From assembly GCF_038069655.2 (NCBI RefSeq), contig NZ_CP150951.2, forward strand, positions 2,320,001 through 2,384,000: a DNA stretch of 64,000 bases, read 5' to 3'. The position numbers were made by a program, and so were the translations under genes. The notes beneath the pieces are model-generated. The model had not been told where the DNA came from. It made no database searches and was given only the letters and a program-made list of their open reading frames with translations. The DNA is from Yoonia sp. BS5-3 (GTDB taxonomy: Bacteria > Pseudomonadota > Alphaproteobacteria > Rhodobacterales > Rhodobacteraceae). Below are positions 56,287 through 64,000 of this stretch, in pieces. Every line of letters begins with the position of its first letter. Position 1 is the stretch's first letter.

Positions 56287-56904
56287 CTATCGTAAGGCGC
56301 GCCGGGTCTTCAGAGGCTCGCGCGAAATCGCCTCACGCTGCAGATAGGTAAGCTGTCCGGCGATCTTTTTGAAGCTCTGATGCGTCGGCTTCGGTTCGAG
56401 AAAATCAAATAGCCGCAACAAGTTGGCCGGATGTTTGACGACCAATTCGCCCAGCTTTCCCAAAGCTGTTTCCGCCGGGTAGGCCGTGATGATCTGCGCC
56501 GCCGCCTGGGTCGGGGTGAGTAGTGCATAGTCCTGCTCCCGCATGTCTGTATCCCGCAGAACATCAAAGGGCGACGCCCCAAGTGCCCGAAACTTAGGCA
56601 TATGAATGCGTATGTCCTCAGCCGTATTTTCAATTACAGTGCCAGAGCGTTGCGCAAAGCCCAGCATAGCCAATTTGTCCAGTGCCCGGCGGCGCATTGG
56701 CCCCGAGAGCATATCCAGATCAGCCCGATCATAGTGCAATTCATCAAAGACCGAGATTAACCGTAATTCAGCATCGGCCACCATCAGATAAGGGTCGGCG
56801 TTCAACCCTCTGATCCTTTCATTGAACGGTGCCGTTGATGGTGTGCTTGCCGACGCCGGCGCATGTGCTTTGCGCGCGAACAGGGTAGCCAGGCGGTTGA
56901 TCAT
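56287..56904 (-). CDS. Hypothetical protein, 205 aa
   Basis: Soluble, mostly helical; no signal peptide. A Ser/Pro/Ala-rich stretch follows the N-terminal RLATLFARKAHA. Segments LDMLSGPMRRRALDKLAMLGFA and ALLTPTQAAAQIITAYPAET suggest helical repeats. No family recognised. It faces the 77-aa gene at 57032 back to back over about 127 bp. Confidence 0.6.
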   Translation of the reverse strand: MINRLATLFARKAHAPASASTPSTAPFNERIRGLNADPYLMVADAELRLISVFDELHYDRADLDMLSGPMRRRALDKLAMLGFAQRSGTVIENTAEDIRIHMPKFRALGASPFDVLRDTDMREQDYALLTPTQAAAQIITAYPAETALGKLGELVVKHPANLLRLFDFLEPKPTHQSFKKIAGQLTYLQREAISREPLKTRRALR

Positions 56905-57031
56905 CGCGATGTGTCTTCCTGGGCAGTGATGGCTTTCTAAGGACGTACATAGTGCGATTTTTGTCCAAAACAGGCTTCACCTGGACCATCCATGCCCTAC
57001 CTGTACCGCGTCAAACAAACGCAGGTTCGCG

Positions 57032-57265
57032 ATGTTACAAGATAAGAAGTCAGAAACAGATGCGGAAAAGCAAAAGGTGCTGCTGCGCCGATTGGTGACA
57101 GAAGTCAGCCGCGAGAACCCCGATTTGTATTACCAACCGACAAGTCAAGTGGCCCGGCTGATTGCCGACCACATCAAATCGGGCCGCACGCTAAACGGTG
57201 ATGAGCGCAAGCTGATGGCAGGGCTCGGCACCCGAGATTTAGAGGTTTTGCTCAGCCTCCATTAA
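57032..57265 (+). CDS. Hypothetical protein, 77 aa
   Basis: Charged, helical, soluble: EVSRENPDLYYQPTSQVARL and GRTLNGDERKLMAGLGTRDL. No family recognised. No clear SD (CGCG-rich upstream), start at 57032 fits a first Met. The downstream gene is convergent. Confidence 0.5.
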   Translation: MLQDKKSETDAEKQKVLLRRLVTEVSRENPDLYYQPTSQVARLIADHIKSGRTLNGDERKLMAGLGTRDLEVLLSLH

Positions 57266-57372
57266 GCGAGAAATTGTATCGTTAAGATCATGTCCACACG
57301 ACCTACTGCATTTGACGACAAACAACCGTCGCGGATAAAAACGTGTTTCGCAGTCCTTATGCCCGCTTGCGT

Positions 57373-58560
57373 TTATCTTTTGGGCCATTCTAACCGACCA
57401 AGTGGCGGCAGCATCGTGCCGCGTACGATTGCGCTGAGCAGTTTTGGTCCCGGCGGGATTTGTGAGATCGGGTAAAGCAGCCTGTCCCGTAAGATCGGCA
57501 GCCAGCGGCTGTCCGACTGATATTGCGGGGTGAAGGCCGCGCTCATCCATTGATAGCAGCGCACATGCCACCGCCGCGCTCGTGCATAAAGCGCCAATGC
57601 TGCGTCGCCTTGTGCGACCCGCAGCGCCTCTGCCAACGCCATCGCGTCCAGTAGCGCCATATTTGCCCCTTGCCCCAGCTGCGGGCTGGCTCTGTGCGCG
57701 GCGTCTCCGATATGCACCAGACCGGGCGACCAGGGTTTGCCCATTGTCCCATGCCCGTAGCGCGCCATCGTCATCTGATCGGGATCTGTGATTTGTGCGG
57801 CAAAGGGCGCAAAATCGGGCCAAAGCGCGATGGCCTCGCATTTCCAGGCTTCGACGCCGCCCGCCCGCCAATCATCATAACTGTTCCTCGGCATTGACCA
57901 GAAAATCGCAGCTTTCTGTGCGGCGTCGCCTGGCAGTTGTCCGATCGGCAGCGCCCCGATCATACGGTTGGCCTTTCGATAAGCCTGGCTCAGCTGGGTT
58001 TGTGGCAGGTCCGTTTCCGGCCAGTCAACCGTCCCCCAGATCGCCCCATAGGGCAGGGGGCGTGCCCCAAGCGGGCTGAGCGGTGAATGTGCCCCCGTTG
58101 CGTCGACGATCAGATCGAATGGCCCGTGCCTGTCTTGATTTTCAAGGATCAGCATCGCGTCATCCCGGCCGATCACCCGGGCGCCGGGATGTAGGCTGAT
58201 GTCGCGCTGTATAGTTGCCTTGTGGATCGCGGCAAACAGGCTGGCCCGGTGGATCGCCAACCCGGTCTGTGCGCCGCTGCTTTGATCATACCAGACATTC
58301 AGCACTTTGCGGCCCCGATCCATCTCATGCCCCAGCATTCGTGTGATCGGGTTGCCCAAGGCGCGCGCCTGATCCCCGGCGCCTATCTGGTCAAGCACCT
58401 GTTGCCCAACCGGCTGGATCACCAGGCCGGATCCCACCGGCTTAGGCTGGTCAAATTGGTCGAAAACGCTGACCTGATGCCCTTGATCGGCCAAAAGCGC
58501 CGCTGCTGTCAGCCCGCCAATACCCGCCCCTGCGATGGCGATCTTGGTTGTTTTCTGCAC
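57373..58560 (-). CDS. FAD-dependent monooxygenase
   Basis: 395 residues of the PHBH/UbiH-type flavin monooxygenases. The dinucleotide fold is IAIAGAGIGGLTAAALLADQ (GAGIGG at 11-16), with LIVDATGAHSPL (DG-like motif) and LVHIGDAAHRASPQLGQGAN (GD motif). The start is GTG at 58560, with GGGGCGG just before it, since the Rossmann strand begins right after. It diverges from ileS. Substrate unknown. Confidence 0.88.
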   Translation of the reverse strand: MQKTTKIAIAGAGIGGLTAAALLADQGHQVSVFDQFDQPKPVGSGLVIQPVGQQVLDQIGAGDQARALGNPITRMLGHEMDRGRKVLNVWYDQSSGAQTGLAIHRASLFAAIHKATIQRDISLHPGARVIGRDDAMLILENQDRHGPFDLIVDATGAHSPLSPLGARPLPYGAIWGTVDWPETDLPQTQLSQAYRKANRMIGALPIGQLPGDAAQKAAIFWSMPRNSYDDWRAGGVEAWKCEAIALWPDFAPFAAQITDPDQMTMARYGHGTMGKPWSPGLVHIGDAAHRASPQLGQGANMALLDAMALAEALRVAQGDAALALYARARRWHVRCYQWMSAAFTPQYQSDSRWLPILRDRLLYPISQIPPGPKLLSAIVRGTMLPPLGRLEWPKR

Positions 58561-58644
58561 CCGCCCCGTTCCTTTGTTTTTGCCCCGTTGCAAAGTGCAA
58601 TGGGTGTCTTTACCCCGCGCGCCTGCCTGCCTATAAGCAGCCGC

Positions 58645-58692
58645 ATGAAGTTGAGCCTGATGATCATAGCCATTATCAGCCCGGCGGTCTGA
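58645..58692 (+). CDS. Possible isoleucine-rich leader peptide for ileS
   Basis: A 15-codon frame, MKLSLMIIAIISPAV, 132 bp upstream of the ileS ATG; four of its codons are isoleucine (ATC ATA . ATT ATC). Its stop lies in a stable stem-loop. This is the layout of ribosome-mediated attenuation. No strong ribosome site precedes it, and the frame is also open further upstream, which lowers confidence. Confidence 0.35.
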   Translation: MKLSLMIIAIISPAV

Positions 58693-58733
58693 GGGATAGA
58701 CCAGCCGGGAAAAGGTGCCCGCGTTTGCGCACC
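58680..58733 (+). promoter_or_regulatory. Two stem-loops between the leader frame and ileS
   Basis: Hairpin 1 (58680-58709): CCCGGCGGTCT pairs with AGACC-a-GCCGGG around GAGGGAT, 11 bp with one bulge, and includes the leader stop. Hairpin 2 (58714-58733): GGTGC/GCACC with extra pairs inside. No T-run follows hairpin 2, so if attenuation happens it would not be by a classic Rho-independent terminator. Confidence 0.4.
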
Positions 58734-58776
58734 GCTCCTTACACTTGCCTGATGGATATGAAAAAGGACGCCTGAC

Positions 58777-61704
58777 ATGTGCGCCGACACCCCTGAATAC
58801 AAAGACACGCTGAACCTGCCCCGCACCGATTTTCCGATGCGCGCGGGCCTGCCCAAGCGCGAGCCGGAATGGCTGGACCGTTGGGCGCGGATCGGTGTTT
58901 ACGACCGTTTGCGCGAAAAGGAAGGCCGGACGCCATTCACGCTGCATGACGGCCCGCCCTATGCGAACGGCCACCTGCATATCGGGCACGCGCTGAACAA
59001 GATCCTGAAGGACATGGTTGTCCGCAGCCAGCAGATGATGGGCCGTGACGCCCGCTATGTCCCGGGCTGGGATTGCCACGGTCTGCCCATCGAATGGAAG
59101 ATCGAAGAGCAATACCGCCAAAACGGTCAGGACAAGGACGACGTGGACGTCGTTGATTTCCGTCAGGAATGTCGCAAGTTCGCCCAAGGTTGGGTGGATG
59201 TTCAACGCGAGGAATTCAAGCGTTTGGGCGTGCAGGGTAACTGGGATGAACCCTATCTGACGATGAACTTCCACGCCGAAAAGGTCATCGCCGAGGAGTT
59301 CCAGAAATTCCTGATGAACGGCACGCTCTATCAAGGCTCCAAACCTGTGATGTGGTCGCCGGTTGAGAAAACCGCATTGGCCGAGGCCGAGGTCGAGTAT
59401 CACGACAAGGAAAGCTTTACGATCTGGGTGAAATTCCCCGTCCGTGAAACGAACAACGACGCCCTAAAAGGCGCGTCCGTGGTGATCTGGACCACAACCC
59501 CTTGGACCATGCCGTCCAACCGGGCCGTGGTTTACTCGGATAGCGTTTCTTACGGTGTCTACGAAGTCACCGACGCACCAGAGGATAATTGGGTCTGCAA
59601 AGGCGAGCGTTATGTCTTGGCTGATAATCTGGCCGAGGGCGTGTTTGCCAAAGCGCGCGTTGATCAGTTCACGCGGGTCAGTGATGCGGGTGACTTGTCG
59701 GCCACGTCATTGTCGCACCCGCTGGCGGGTGCCGAAGGGAGCAACGGCGAATGGGACGATCCGCGTGACTTCCGCGCTGCTGATTTTGTCACCGACGGCG
59801 AAGGCACCGGCTTTGTCCATTGCGCCCCGTCGCATGGTATGGATGAATTCGAACTCTACCGTGATCTGGGCATGCTTGAGCAGATGATCACCTATAACGT
59901 CATGGAAGACGGGTCTTTCCGCGAAGGCTTGCCCTTCTTCGGTGGCAAGAAAATCCTGCGCGACAAGATCAACAAGAAGAACAAGAACAATCCGTGGGAA
60001 GGCGATGCCAATACGGCCGTCATGTCCAAACTGGCCGAGGTCGGCGGGCTGTTTGCGCGCGGCGTGATCAAGCATAGCTATCCGCATTCCTGGCGCTCTA
60101 AGGCCCCTGTTATCTATCGCAATACACCGCAGTGGTTTGCCGCTGTGGACCGTGCTGTTGGTGACGGCGAAGACACGTACGGCACAACGATCCGCGAACG
60201 TGCCCTGCGCTCGATTGATGAGCTGGTCACTTGGACGCCCAAGGCGGGCCGCAACCGCCTTTATTCCATGATCGAAGCCCGCCCCGATTGGGTGCTGTCC
60301 CGGCAACGCGCCTGGGGTGTGCCGCTGACCTGTTTCACCAAGAAGGGTGCTCTGCCCACGGACCCGGATTTCCTGCTGCGCAATGAGGCGGTGAATGCCC
60401 GTGTGCTTGCGGCGTTTGAGGCCGAAGGTGCCGACGCATGGTACGCGGATGGGGCCAAGGCCCGGTTCCTGGGCGATGATGTGGATCATGACGCCTATGA
60501 TCAGGTGTTTGATATTCTGGATGTGTGGTTCGACAGTGGCTCTACCCATGCGTTTGTGCTGCGCGACCGCGAAGATGGCTCTGACGACGGCATGGCCGAT
60601 GTCTATCTGGAAGGGACCGACCAGCATCGCGGCTGGTTCCATTCATCCATGCTGCAAGCCTGCGGCACGATGGGCCATGCGCCGTATCGCGCCGTTGTGA
60701 CCCATGCCTTCACCTTGGATGCCAAGGGCGAGAAAATGTCCAAATCCTTGGGCAATACCATCGTGCCCGCAGAGGTGGTCAAGCAATATGGCGCGGATAT
60801 CCTGCGTCTTTGGGTGGCCACGACCGACTATAAGCATGATCACCGGATCGGGGATGAAATCCTGAAAGGGGTGGCCGACAGCTATCGCCGTTTGCGCAAT
60901 ACGCTGCGGTTTATGCTGGGGTCGCTGGCGGATTTCACCGAAAGCGACCGGGTTGAACCGGCCGATATGCCCGAATTGGAACGCTGGGTCCTGCACCGCT
61001 TGGCCGAGATCGACGTGCAGGTGCGCGAAGGCTATGCGGCCTATGACTTCCAAGGTGTGTTCCGCGCGGTGTTCGAATTCGCCACGCTGGACCTGTCGGC
61101 CTATTACTTCGATATCCGAAAGGATGTGCTGTATTGCGATGGCGACACGGCCCGTCGCAAGGCGGCGCGGACGGTGCTGGATATCCTGTATCACCGCCTG
61201 ACAAAATGGTTAGCGCCAATGCTAACCTTTACCATGGAAGAGGTCTGGCTGGAACGGTTCCCGGGCGATGACAGTTCGATCCATCTAGAGGATTTCGCTG
61301 AGACGCCGACCGATTGGGCGGATGAGGCGCTGGCCGCGAAGTGGACGACCATCCGCAAGGTGCGCCGTGTGGTGACCGGCGCGCTTGAGGTCGAGCGGAC
61401 GAACAAGGTAATCGGCGCATCGCTTGAGGCGGCGCCAACGGTTTATGTCAGCGAAGAGGTGGCGGCGCTGCTGGGCACGGTGGATTTCGACGATCTGTGC
61501 ATCACCTCAGGCATCACCGTGTCAACAGATGCGGCCCCGGCGGATGCTTTCAGCTTGGAGGATGTGGCAGATGTCGCTGTCGTCTTTGCGCGAGCAGACG
61601 GCGAGAAATGCCAACGTTGCTGGAAGATCCTACCAGATGTCGGCGAATACGCTCATACGGGCGTTTGCGGGCGCTGCAATGACGCACTGAACGATGTGGG
61701 CTGA
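58777..61704 (+). CDS. ileS: Isoleucyl-tRNA synthetase
   Basis: A 975-residue class Ia synthetase. HIGH is at residues 68-71 (PYANGHLHIGHALN), KMSKS in GEKMSKSLGN, the editing (CP1) domain has the TTPWTMPSNRAV threonine-rich site, and the C-terminus ends with the zinc site CQRCWKILP ... CGRCNDAL. It charges tRNA-Ile and edits valine. A strong terminator follows. Confidence 0.98.
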   Translation: MCADTPEYKDTLNLPRTDFPMRAGLPKREPEWLDRWARIGVYDRLREKEGRTPFTLHDGPPYANGHLHIGHALNKILKDMVVRSQQMMGRDARYVPGWDCHGLPIEWKIEEQYRQNGQDKDDVDVVDFRQECRKFAQGWVDVQREEFKRLGVQGNWDEPYLTMNFHAEKVIAEEFQKFLMNGTLYQGSKPVMWSPVEKTALAEAEVEYHDKESFTIWVKFPVRETNNDALKGASVVIWTTTPWTMPSNRAVVYSDSVSYGVYEVTDAPEDNWVCKGERYVLADNLAEGVFAKARVDQFTRVSDAGDLSATSLSHPLAGAEGSNGEWDDPRDFRAADFVTDGEGTGFVHCAPSHGMDEFELYRDLGMLEQMITYNVMEDGSFREGLPFFGGKKILRDKINKKNKNNPWEGDANTAVMSKLAEVGGLFARGVIKHSYPHSWRSKAPVIYRNTPQWFAAVDRAVGDGEDTYGTTIRERALRSIDELVTWTPKAGRNRLYSMIEARPDWVLSRQRAWGVPLTCFTKKGALPTDPDFLLRNEAVNARVLAAFEAEGADAWYADGAKARFLGDDVDHDAYDQVFDILDVWFDSGSTHAFVLRDREDGSDDGMADVYLEGTDQHRGWFHSSMLQACGTMGHAPYRAVVTHAFTLDAKGEKMSKSLGNTIVPAEVVKQYGADILRLWVATTDYKHDHRIGDEILKGVADSYRRLRNTLRFMLGSLADFTESDRVEPADMPELERWVLHRLAEIDVQVREGYAAYDFQGVFRAVFEFATLDLSAYYFDIRKDVLYCDGDTARRKAARTVLDILYHRLTKWLAPMLTFTMEEVWLERFPGDDSSIHLEDFAETPTDWADEALAAKWTTIRKVRRVVTGALEVERTNKVIGASLEAAPTVYVSEEVAALLGTVDFDDLCITSGITVSTDAAPADAFSLEDVADVAVVFARADGEKCQRCWKILPDVGEYAHTGVCGRCNDALNDVG

Positions 61705-61716
61705 TCGGGTGTGTCG

Positions 61717-61746
61717 GCCTGTATCGGAGGCCTCTCCGATACAGGC
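61717..61746 (+). terminator. Terminator of ileS
   Basis: GCCTGTATCGGAG is followed after a 4-base loop by its exact reverse complement, a 13-bp stem, and TTTG follows. It begins 12 bases after the ileS stop. Confidence 0.75.
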
Positions 61747-61920
61747 TTTGGGAGGTGAGTATTTGACGCTAGTTAATCGCAGGTTGGCTGCGGGTGAAAG
61801 CGGAAAATCGATATTTGGTGCAAAAACCACGCTGGCTCAAACGGTTGGCGCTGCCAAATCGGGCGATCACCTGCGGACGCGACCACTCTTACAAGTGCAG
61901 CGCCGGATAGGCGTATCCCC

Positions 61921-62379
61921 ATGCCGGGCTTGATCTGCGAGAGTTCGCCCGTTGGAGGCCTTGGGCTCGATGCGGCGGACGGTGCGATCACGCAGCTGCA
62001 TTGGGGGCGGCCCGGCAATCTGACCAAAGGCGCATTGTTTGAGCGGGCCAAGGGTGAATTGACCGCTTATTTCGCCGGCGACCTGCGCGAGTTCACGCTA
62101 CCACTGCGGTCTCGCGGGAGCGTGTTTCAACAGGCGTTCTATGCCGCGCTGTGCGCGATCCCATACGGCTACACACGCACCTACGGAGACTTAGCCAAAG
62201 AGCTGAGCGTTCCGGCGCAAGCCATCGGTCAGGCCTGCGGGGGGAACCCCATCGCCATTCTGATCCCGTGCCATCGGGTGCTCGGGGCAACAGGGCTTGG
62301 CGGGTTCTCAGGCGAGGGCGGGGTCGAGGCCAAGGTGGCCCTGTTGCGATTAGAAGGTGCAGCGGGGCTGTTAATCTAG
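61921..62379 (+). CDS. ogt: Methylated-DNA-protein cysteine methyltransferase
   Basis: 152 residues. The acceptor C117 is in ILIPCHRVLG, preceded by GQACGGNPIAI, and the recognition helix region is IPYGYTRTYGDLAKEL. It removes O6-methyl from guanine in DNA by transfer to its own Cys. The first about 60 residues form the small N-terminal domain. The ribosome site is weak; the ATG at 61921 gives normal length. Confidence 0.92.
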   Translation: MPGLICESSPVGGLGLDAADGAITQLHWGRPGNLTKGALFERAKGELTAYFAGDLREFTLPLRSRGSVFQQAFYAALCAIPYGYTRTYGDLAKELSVPAQAIGQACGGNPIAILIPCHRVLGATGLGGFSGEGGVEAKVALLRLEGAAGLLI

Positions 62380-62432
62380 CAAAAGCAAATTTATCTTGGA
62401 AATCCAAAGAGACACTGGAAATGTAGTGCAGT

Positions 62433-63326
62433 CTAACCGTGTGGGCCAAAATGCTTAACAAGCGTCCGCCCGCCACTAACCTCTTTCAATGAAATAGACC
62501 ATTGCCGATCGGAGGTCGTGCCGTTGGCGCGACTTGTCTCATATGTACCAAGCTCCAATTGCCACCATTGGTCATATGGAGCATCATCTTGCACAAATCT
62601 GTCCCAATTATCCCTTACGTATTGAAGCAGTTGCGCCCCTGTGGTGGGTAGTTCTGCATCAAAGTGGTCACCATAGTGCTCTGTGGCCAGTTCTAGTTCC
62701 AGGTTATCGCGTGTGCATTGAATAACATCTGCGCGAAGTTGTCTTGCCCCCCCCTGGATGCCTTCGTTTGACACCTCTTTCGTCGGCAATTTTGTTGCGA
62801 TCGCCCTCGCGCCCATAACATCGGCTTCTTTCTCAAGCCCGGCGTTGTCGTTGACTGAGACGCCGTTCACTTGCGTGGTCGGTTTGACGCGCCCTTGTGC
62901 CTGTTGCACCACGTGCCACGCTTCATGCGGTAGATGTTTCTCCTGACTTGGCCCGAGGTGGATATCACTGCCTTGAGCATAGGCATGGGCCTGAACTGCG
63001 GCGGGTTTGGATGAGTTGTAATGCACTTTGACATTGTCGAGGGACATGCCCGACAGGTTTTCAACTCCGGATTTCAACCCGTCTGGCAGTCCGGTTTTGT
63101 TAGGTTTGCGCGTCTCGGCCCGCTGCACAAACTTGCCCTGGCCGGCATCGTTCTCGATGCTTTGCAATTGCTGGACCTGCGGGCTTTGATTTGCAATGTC
63201 CTGCAGGTTTCGACCCGCGCTTGCTTTGGCGCTTTTTGTGGCGGCCTGTTGCAGTGGTGTTTGGCCGGTTTGCGGATGCCGCATTGCGGATTTGCTGGCG
63301 CGGGGCGCCTGTTGGAAACTGTACAT
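62433..63326 (-). CDS. DUF4157 (eCIS-core type) protein with HExxH motif
   Basis: 297 residues. The central DUF4157 domain (about 80-180) has [30 protein letters not shown], the HEAWHVVQ zinc motif (HExxH at 134-138) and KEAD with a third acidic ligand near 167. These domains are found in proteins of extracellular contractile injection systems. The N-terminal about 75 residues are Gln/Ala/Ser-rich and disordered; the C-terminal about 100 are a separate, unrecognised domain ([26 protein letters not shown]) that could be an effector. No injection machinery is visible in the window. Confidence 0.8.
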   Translation of the reverse strand: MYSFQQAPRASKSAMRHPQTGQTPLQQAATKSAKASAGRNLQDIANQSPQVQQLQSIENDAGQGKFVQRAETRKPNKTGLPDGLKSGVENLSGMSLDNVKVHYNSSKPAAVQAHAYAQGSDIHLGPSQEKHLPHEAWHVVQQAQGRVKPTTQVNGVSVNDNAGLEKEADVMGARAIATKLPTKEVSNEGIQGGARQLRADVIQCTRDNLELELATEHYGDHFDAELPTTGAQLLQYVRDNWDRFVQDDAPYDQWWQLELGTYETSRANGTTSDRQWSISLKEVSGGRTLVKHFGPHG

Positions 63327-63407
63327 TGAGTGGCCCTTAAAACCGGGAGTGCGTCATTGAATGACTCAACCCTTAGCACGAACCCCGCCGTTTTCCAACG
63401 GAGAAGA

Positions 63408-64000
63408 TCAGCGCGTGCCCCTTTCGGGAAGGATTTGCTGCAGGACCCCAGCACAGAGCAAATAGATTGATGAGCCTACAAGCCCCCAATGTGCCCAGCT
63501 TTCCGGATGAAAATCGACCCATGCCGCCCAACCGGCAAAAAAGGTCCAGGCGAGCGCCATCGGTAGTGAAATGTTCCGCCAACGTTTGGTCCGGACGGGG
63601 TGCACGAATTTCAGCGGCAGAAACATCGCAACGGCGAGGCTGCCCACAAGGACCACCGATACCCAAAAACTGGGTTGCAGCGCAAAGATCACCAGAACCA
63701 GCATGTTCCAGCATCCCGGAAAGCCGGAGAAAGAGTTATCTTTGGTTTTCATCCGTGTGTCGGCGAAATACATCGCCGAAGTAAAGGTGATGATGATAAT
63801 CGCAAACCATCCCGTCCACCCGGGCAAGAGCCCCGATTTGAACAGCGCATACGCTGGCACGAAGACGTAAGTCAGATAATCGATGATCAGGTCCAGCAGG
63901 ACCCCGTCGAAGGTGGGTGCATTCGTCTTCACGTCATAGCGGCGTGCCAGTGGTCCATCGATCCCGTCTACGAAAAAAGCGACGACGAGCCAAAGGAACA
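63408..64000 (-). CDS. pcs: Phosphatidylcholine synthase (3' part)
   Basis: The last about 197 residues of a CDP-alcohol phosphatidyltransferase, cut by the right edge. The signature DGIDGPLARRYDVKT and G-x3-D-x3-D in FDGVLLDLIIDY lies at the start of the visible part. A GTG at 63932 falls inside this signature and is not the start. With the polytopic helices this matches phosphatidylcholine synthase, which condenses CDP-diacylglycerol with choline at the inner membrane. Confidence 0.88.
   Translation of the reverse strand, partial: FLWLVVAFFVDGIDGPLARRYDVKTNAPTFDGVLLDLIIDYLTYVFVPAYALFKSGLLPGWTGWFAIIIITFTSAMYFADTRMKTKDNSFSGFPGCWNMLVLVIFALQPSFWVSVVLVGSLAVAMFLPLKFVHPVRTKRWRNISLPMALAWTFFAGWAAWVDFHPESWAHWGLVGSSIYLLCAGVLQQILPERGTR

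Noticed and set aside
58561-58776. T-box type riboswitch ahead of ileS
   Set aside because: No T-box sequence or specifier-loop arrangement seen, and T-boxes are not expected in alphaproteobacteria.
63408-63932. pcs starting at the GTG at 63932
   Set aside because: The CDP-alcohol phosphatidyltransferase signature begins upstream of that codon and the frame stays open to the window edge, so the gene is partial.
1-64000. CRISPR arrays, prophage genes, intact insertion sequences, rRNA
   Set aside because: No spaced direct repeats, phage structural genes, transposase genes or rRNA sequence were recognised.

Overview
The window reads as chromosomal DNA of an alphaproteobacterium of the Rhodobacteraceae (Roseobacter-type). 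The evidence is a 14-subunit nuo operon interrupted by many small extra genes, a short mitochondrial-type NuoG, several protein families I know mainly from this group (DUF5337, DUF5333, DUF5765, UPF0262, DUF2948), a phosphatidylcholine synthase, and the alphaproteobacterial orders nuoN-birA-coaX-rnj and murA-DUF2948-hisD-UPF0262-phosphatase-infA-maf-rng-yacG. GC is near 60% over most of the window and visibly lower in the chemotaxis cluster and in some inserted small genes.

Layout. 1-2.4 kb: the 5' end of glmU (leftward) diverging from a HAD phosphatase and a DegT/DnrJ aminotransferase-like protein. 3.1-12.6 kb: a leucine catabolism (liu-type) operon with isovaleryl-CoA dehydrogenase, both methylcrotonyl-CoA carboxylase subunits, HMG-CoA lyase and methylglutaconyl-CoA hydratase. 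It also holds small secreted proteins, two unknown genes between the carboxylase subunits, and a GST. 13.7-37.3 kb: nuoA to nuoN in order, with about twenty accessory genes. Downstream come birA, coaX and rnj; BirA would biotinylate the MccA found upstream.

41-45.8 kb: a compact, low-GC chemotaxis operon (STAS, CheY, CheA, CheW, CheR, CheY, unknown) without cheB, cheD or a receptor gene. It is followed by about 900 bp without an intact gene that carries a 267-bp element with 34-bp terminal inverted repeats. 46.7-56 kb: the leftward murA-to-yacG housekeeping block, broken up by rightward cassettes (DUF5765, VOC, YrhK-like, a small membrane protein) and a leftward tandem-HxlR regulator. murA carries a one-base frameshift in a G run. 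A tRNA-Thr(GGT) follows. 56.2-64 kb: unknown genes, a FAD monooxygenase, ileS behind a possible isoleucine-rich leader peptide, an O6-methylguanine methyltransferase, a DUF4157 (eCIS-type) HExxH protein, and the 3' part of pcs at the right edge.

The main points for a second look are the ileS leader, the murA frameshift, the oppositely oriented gene between nuoA and nuoB, the helix-hairpin-helix domain shared by NuoE and its neighbour, the secreted genes translationally coupled to operon genes, and the DUF4157 protein.
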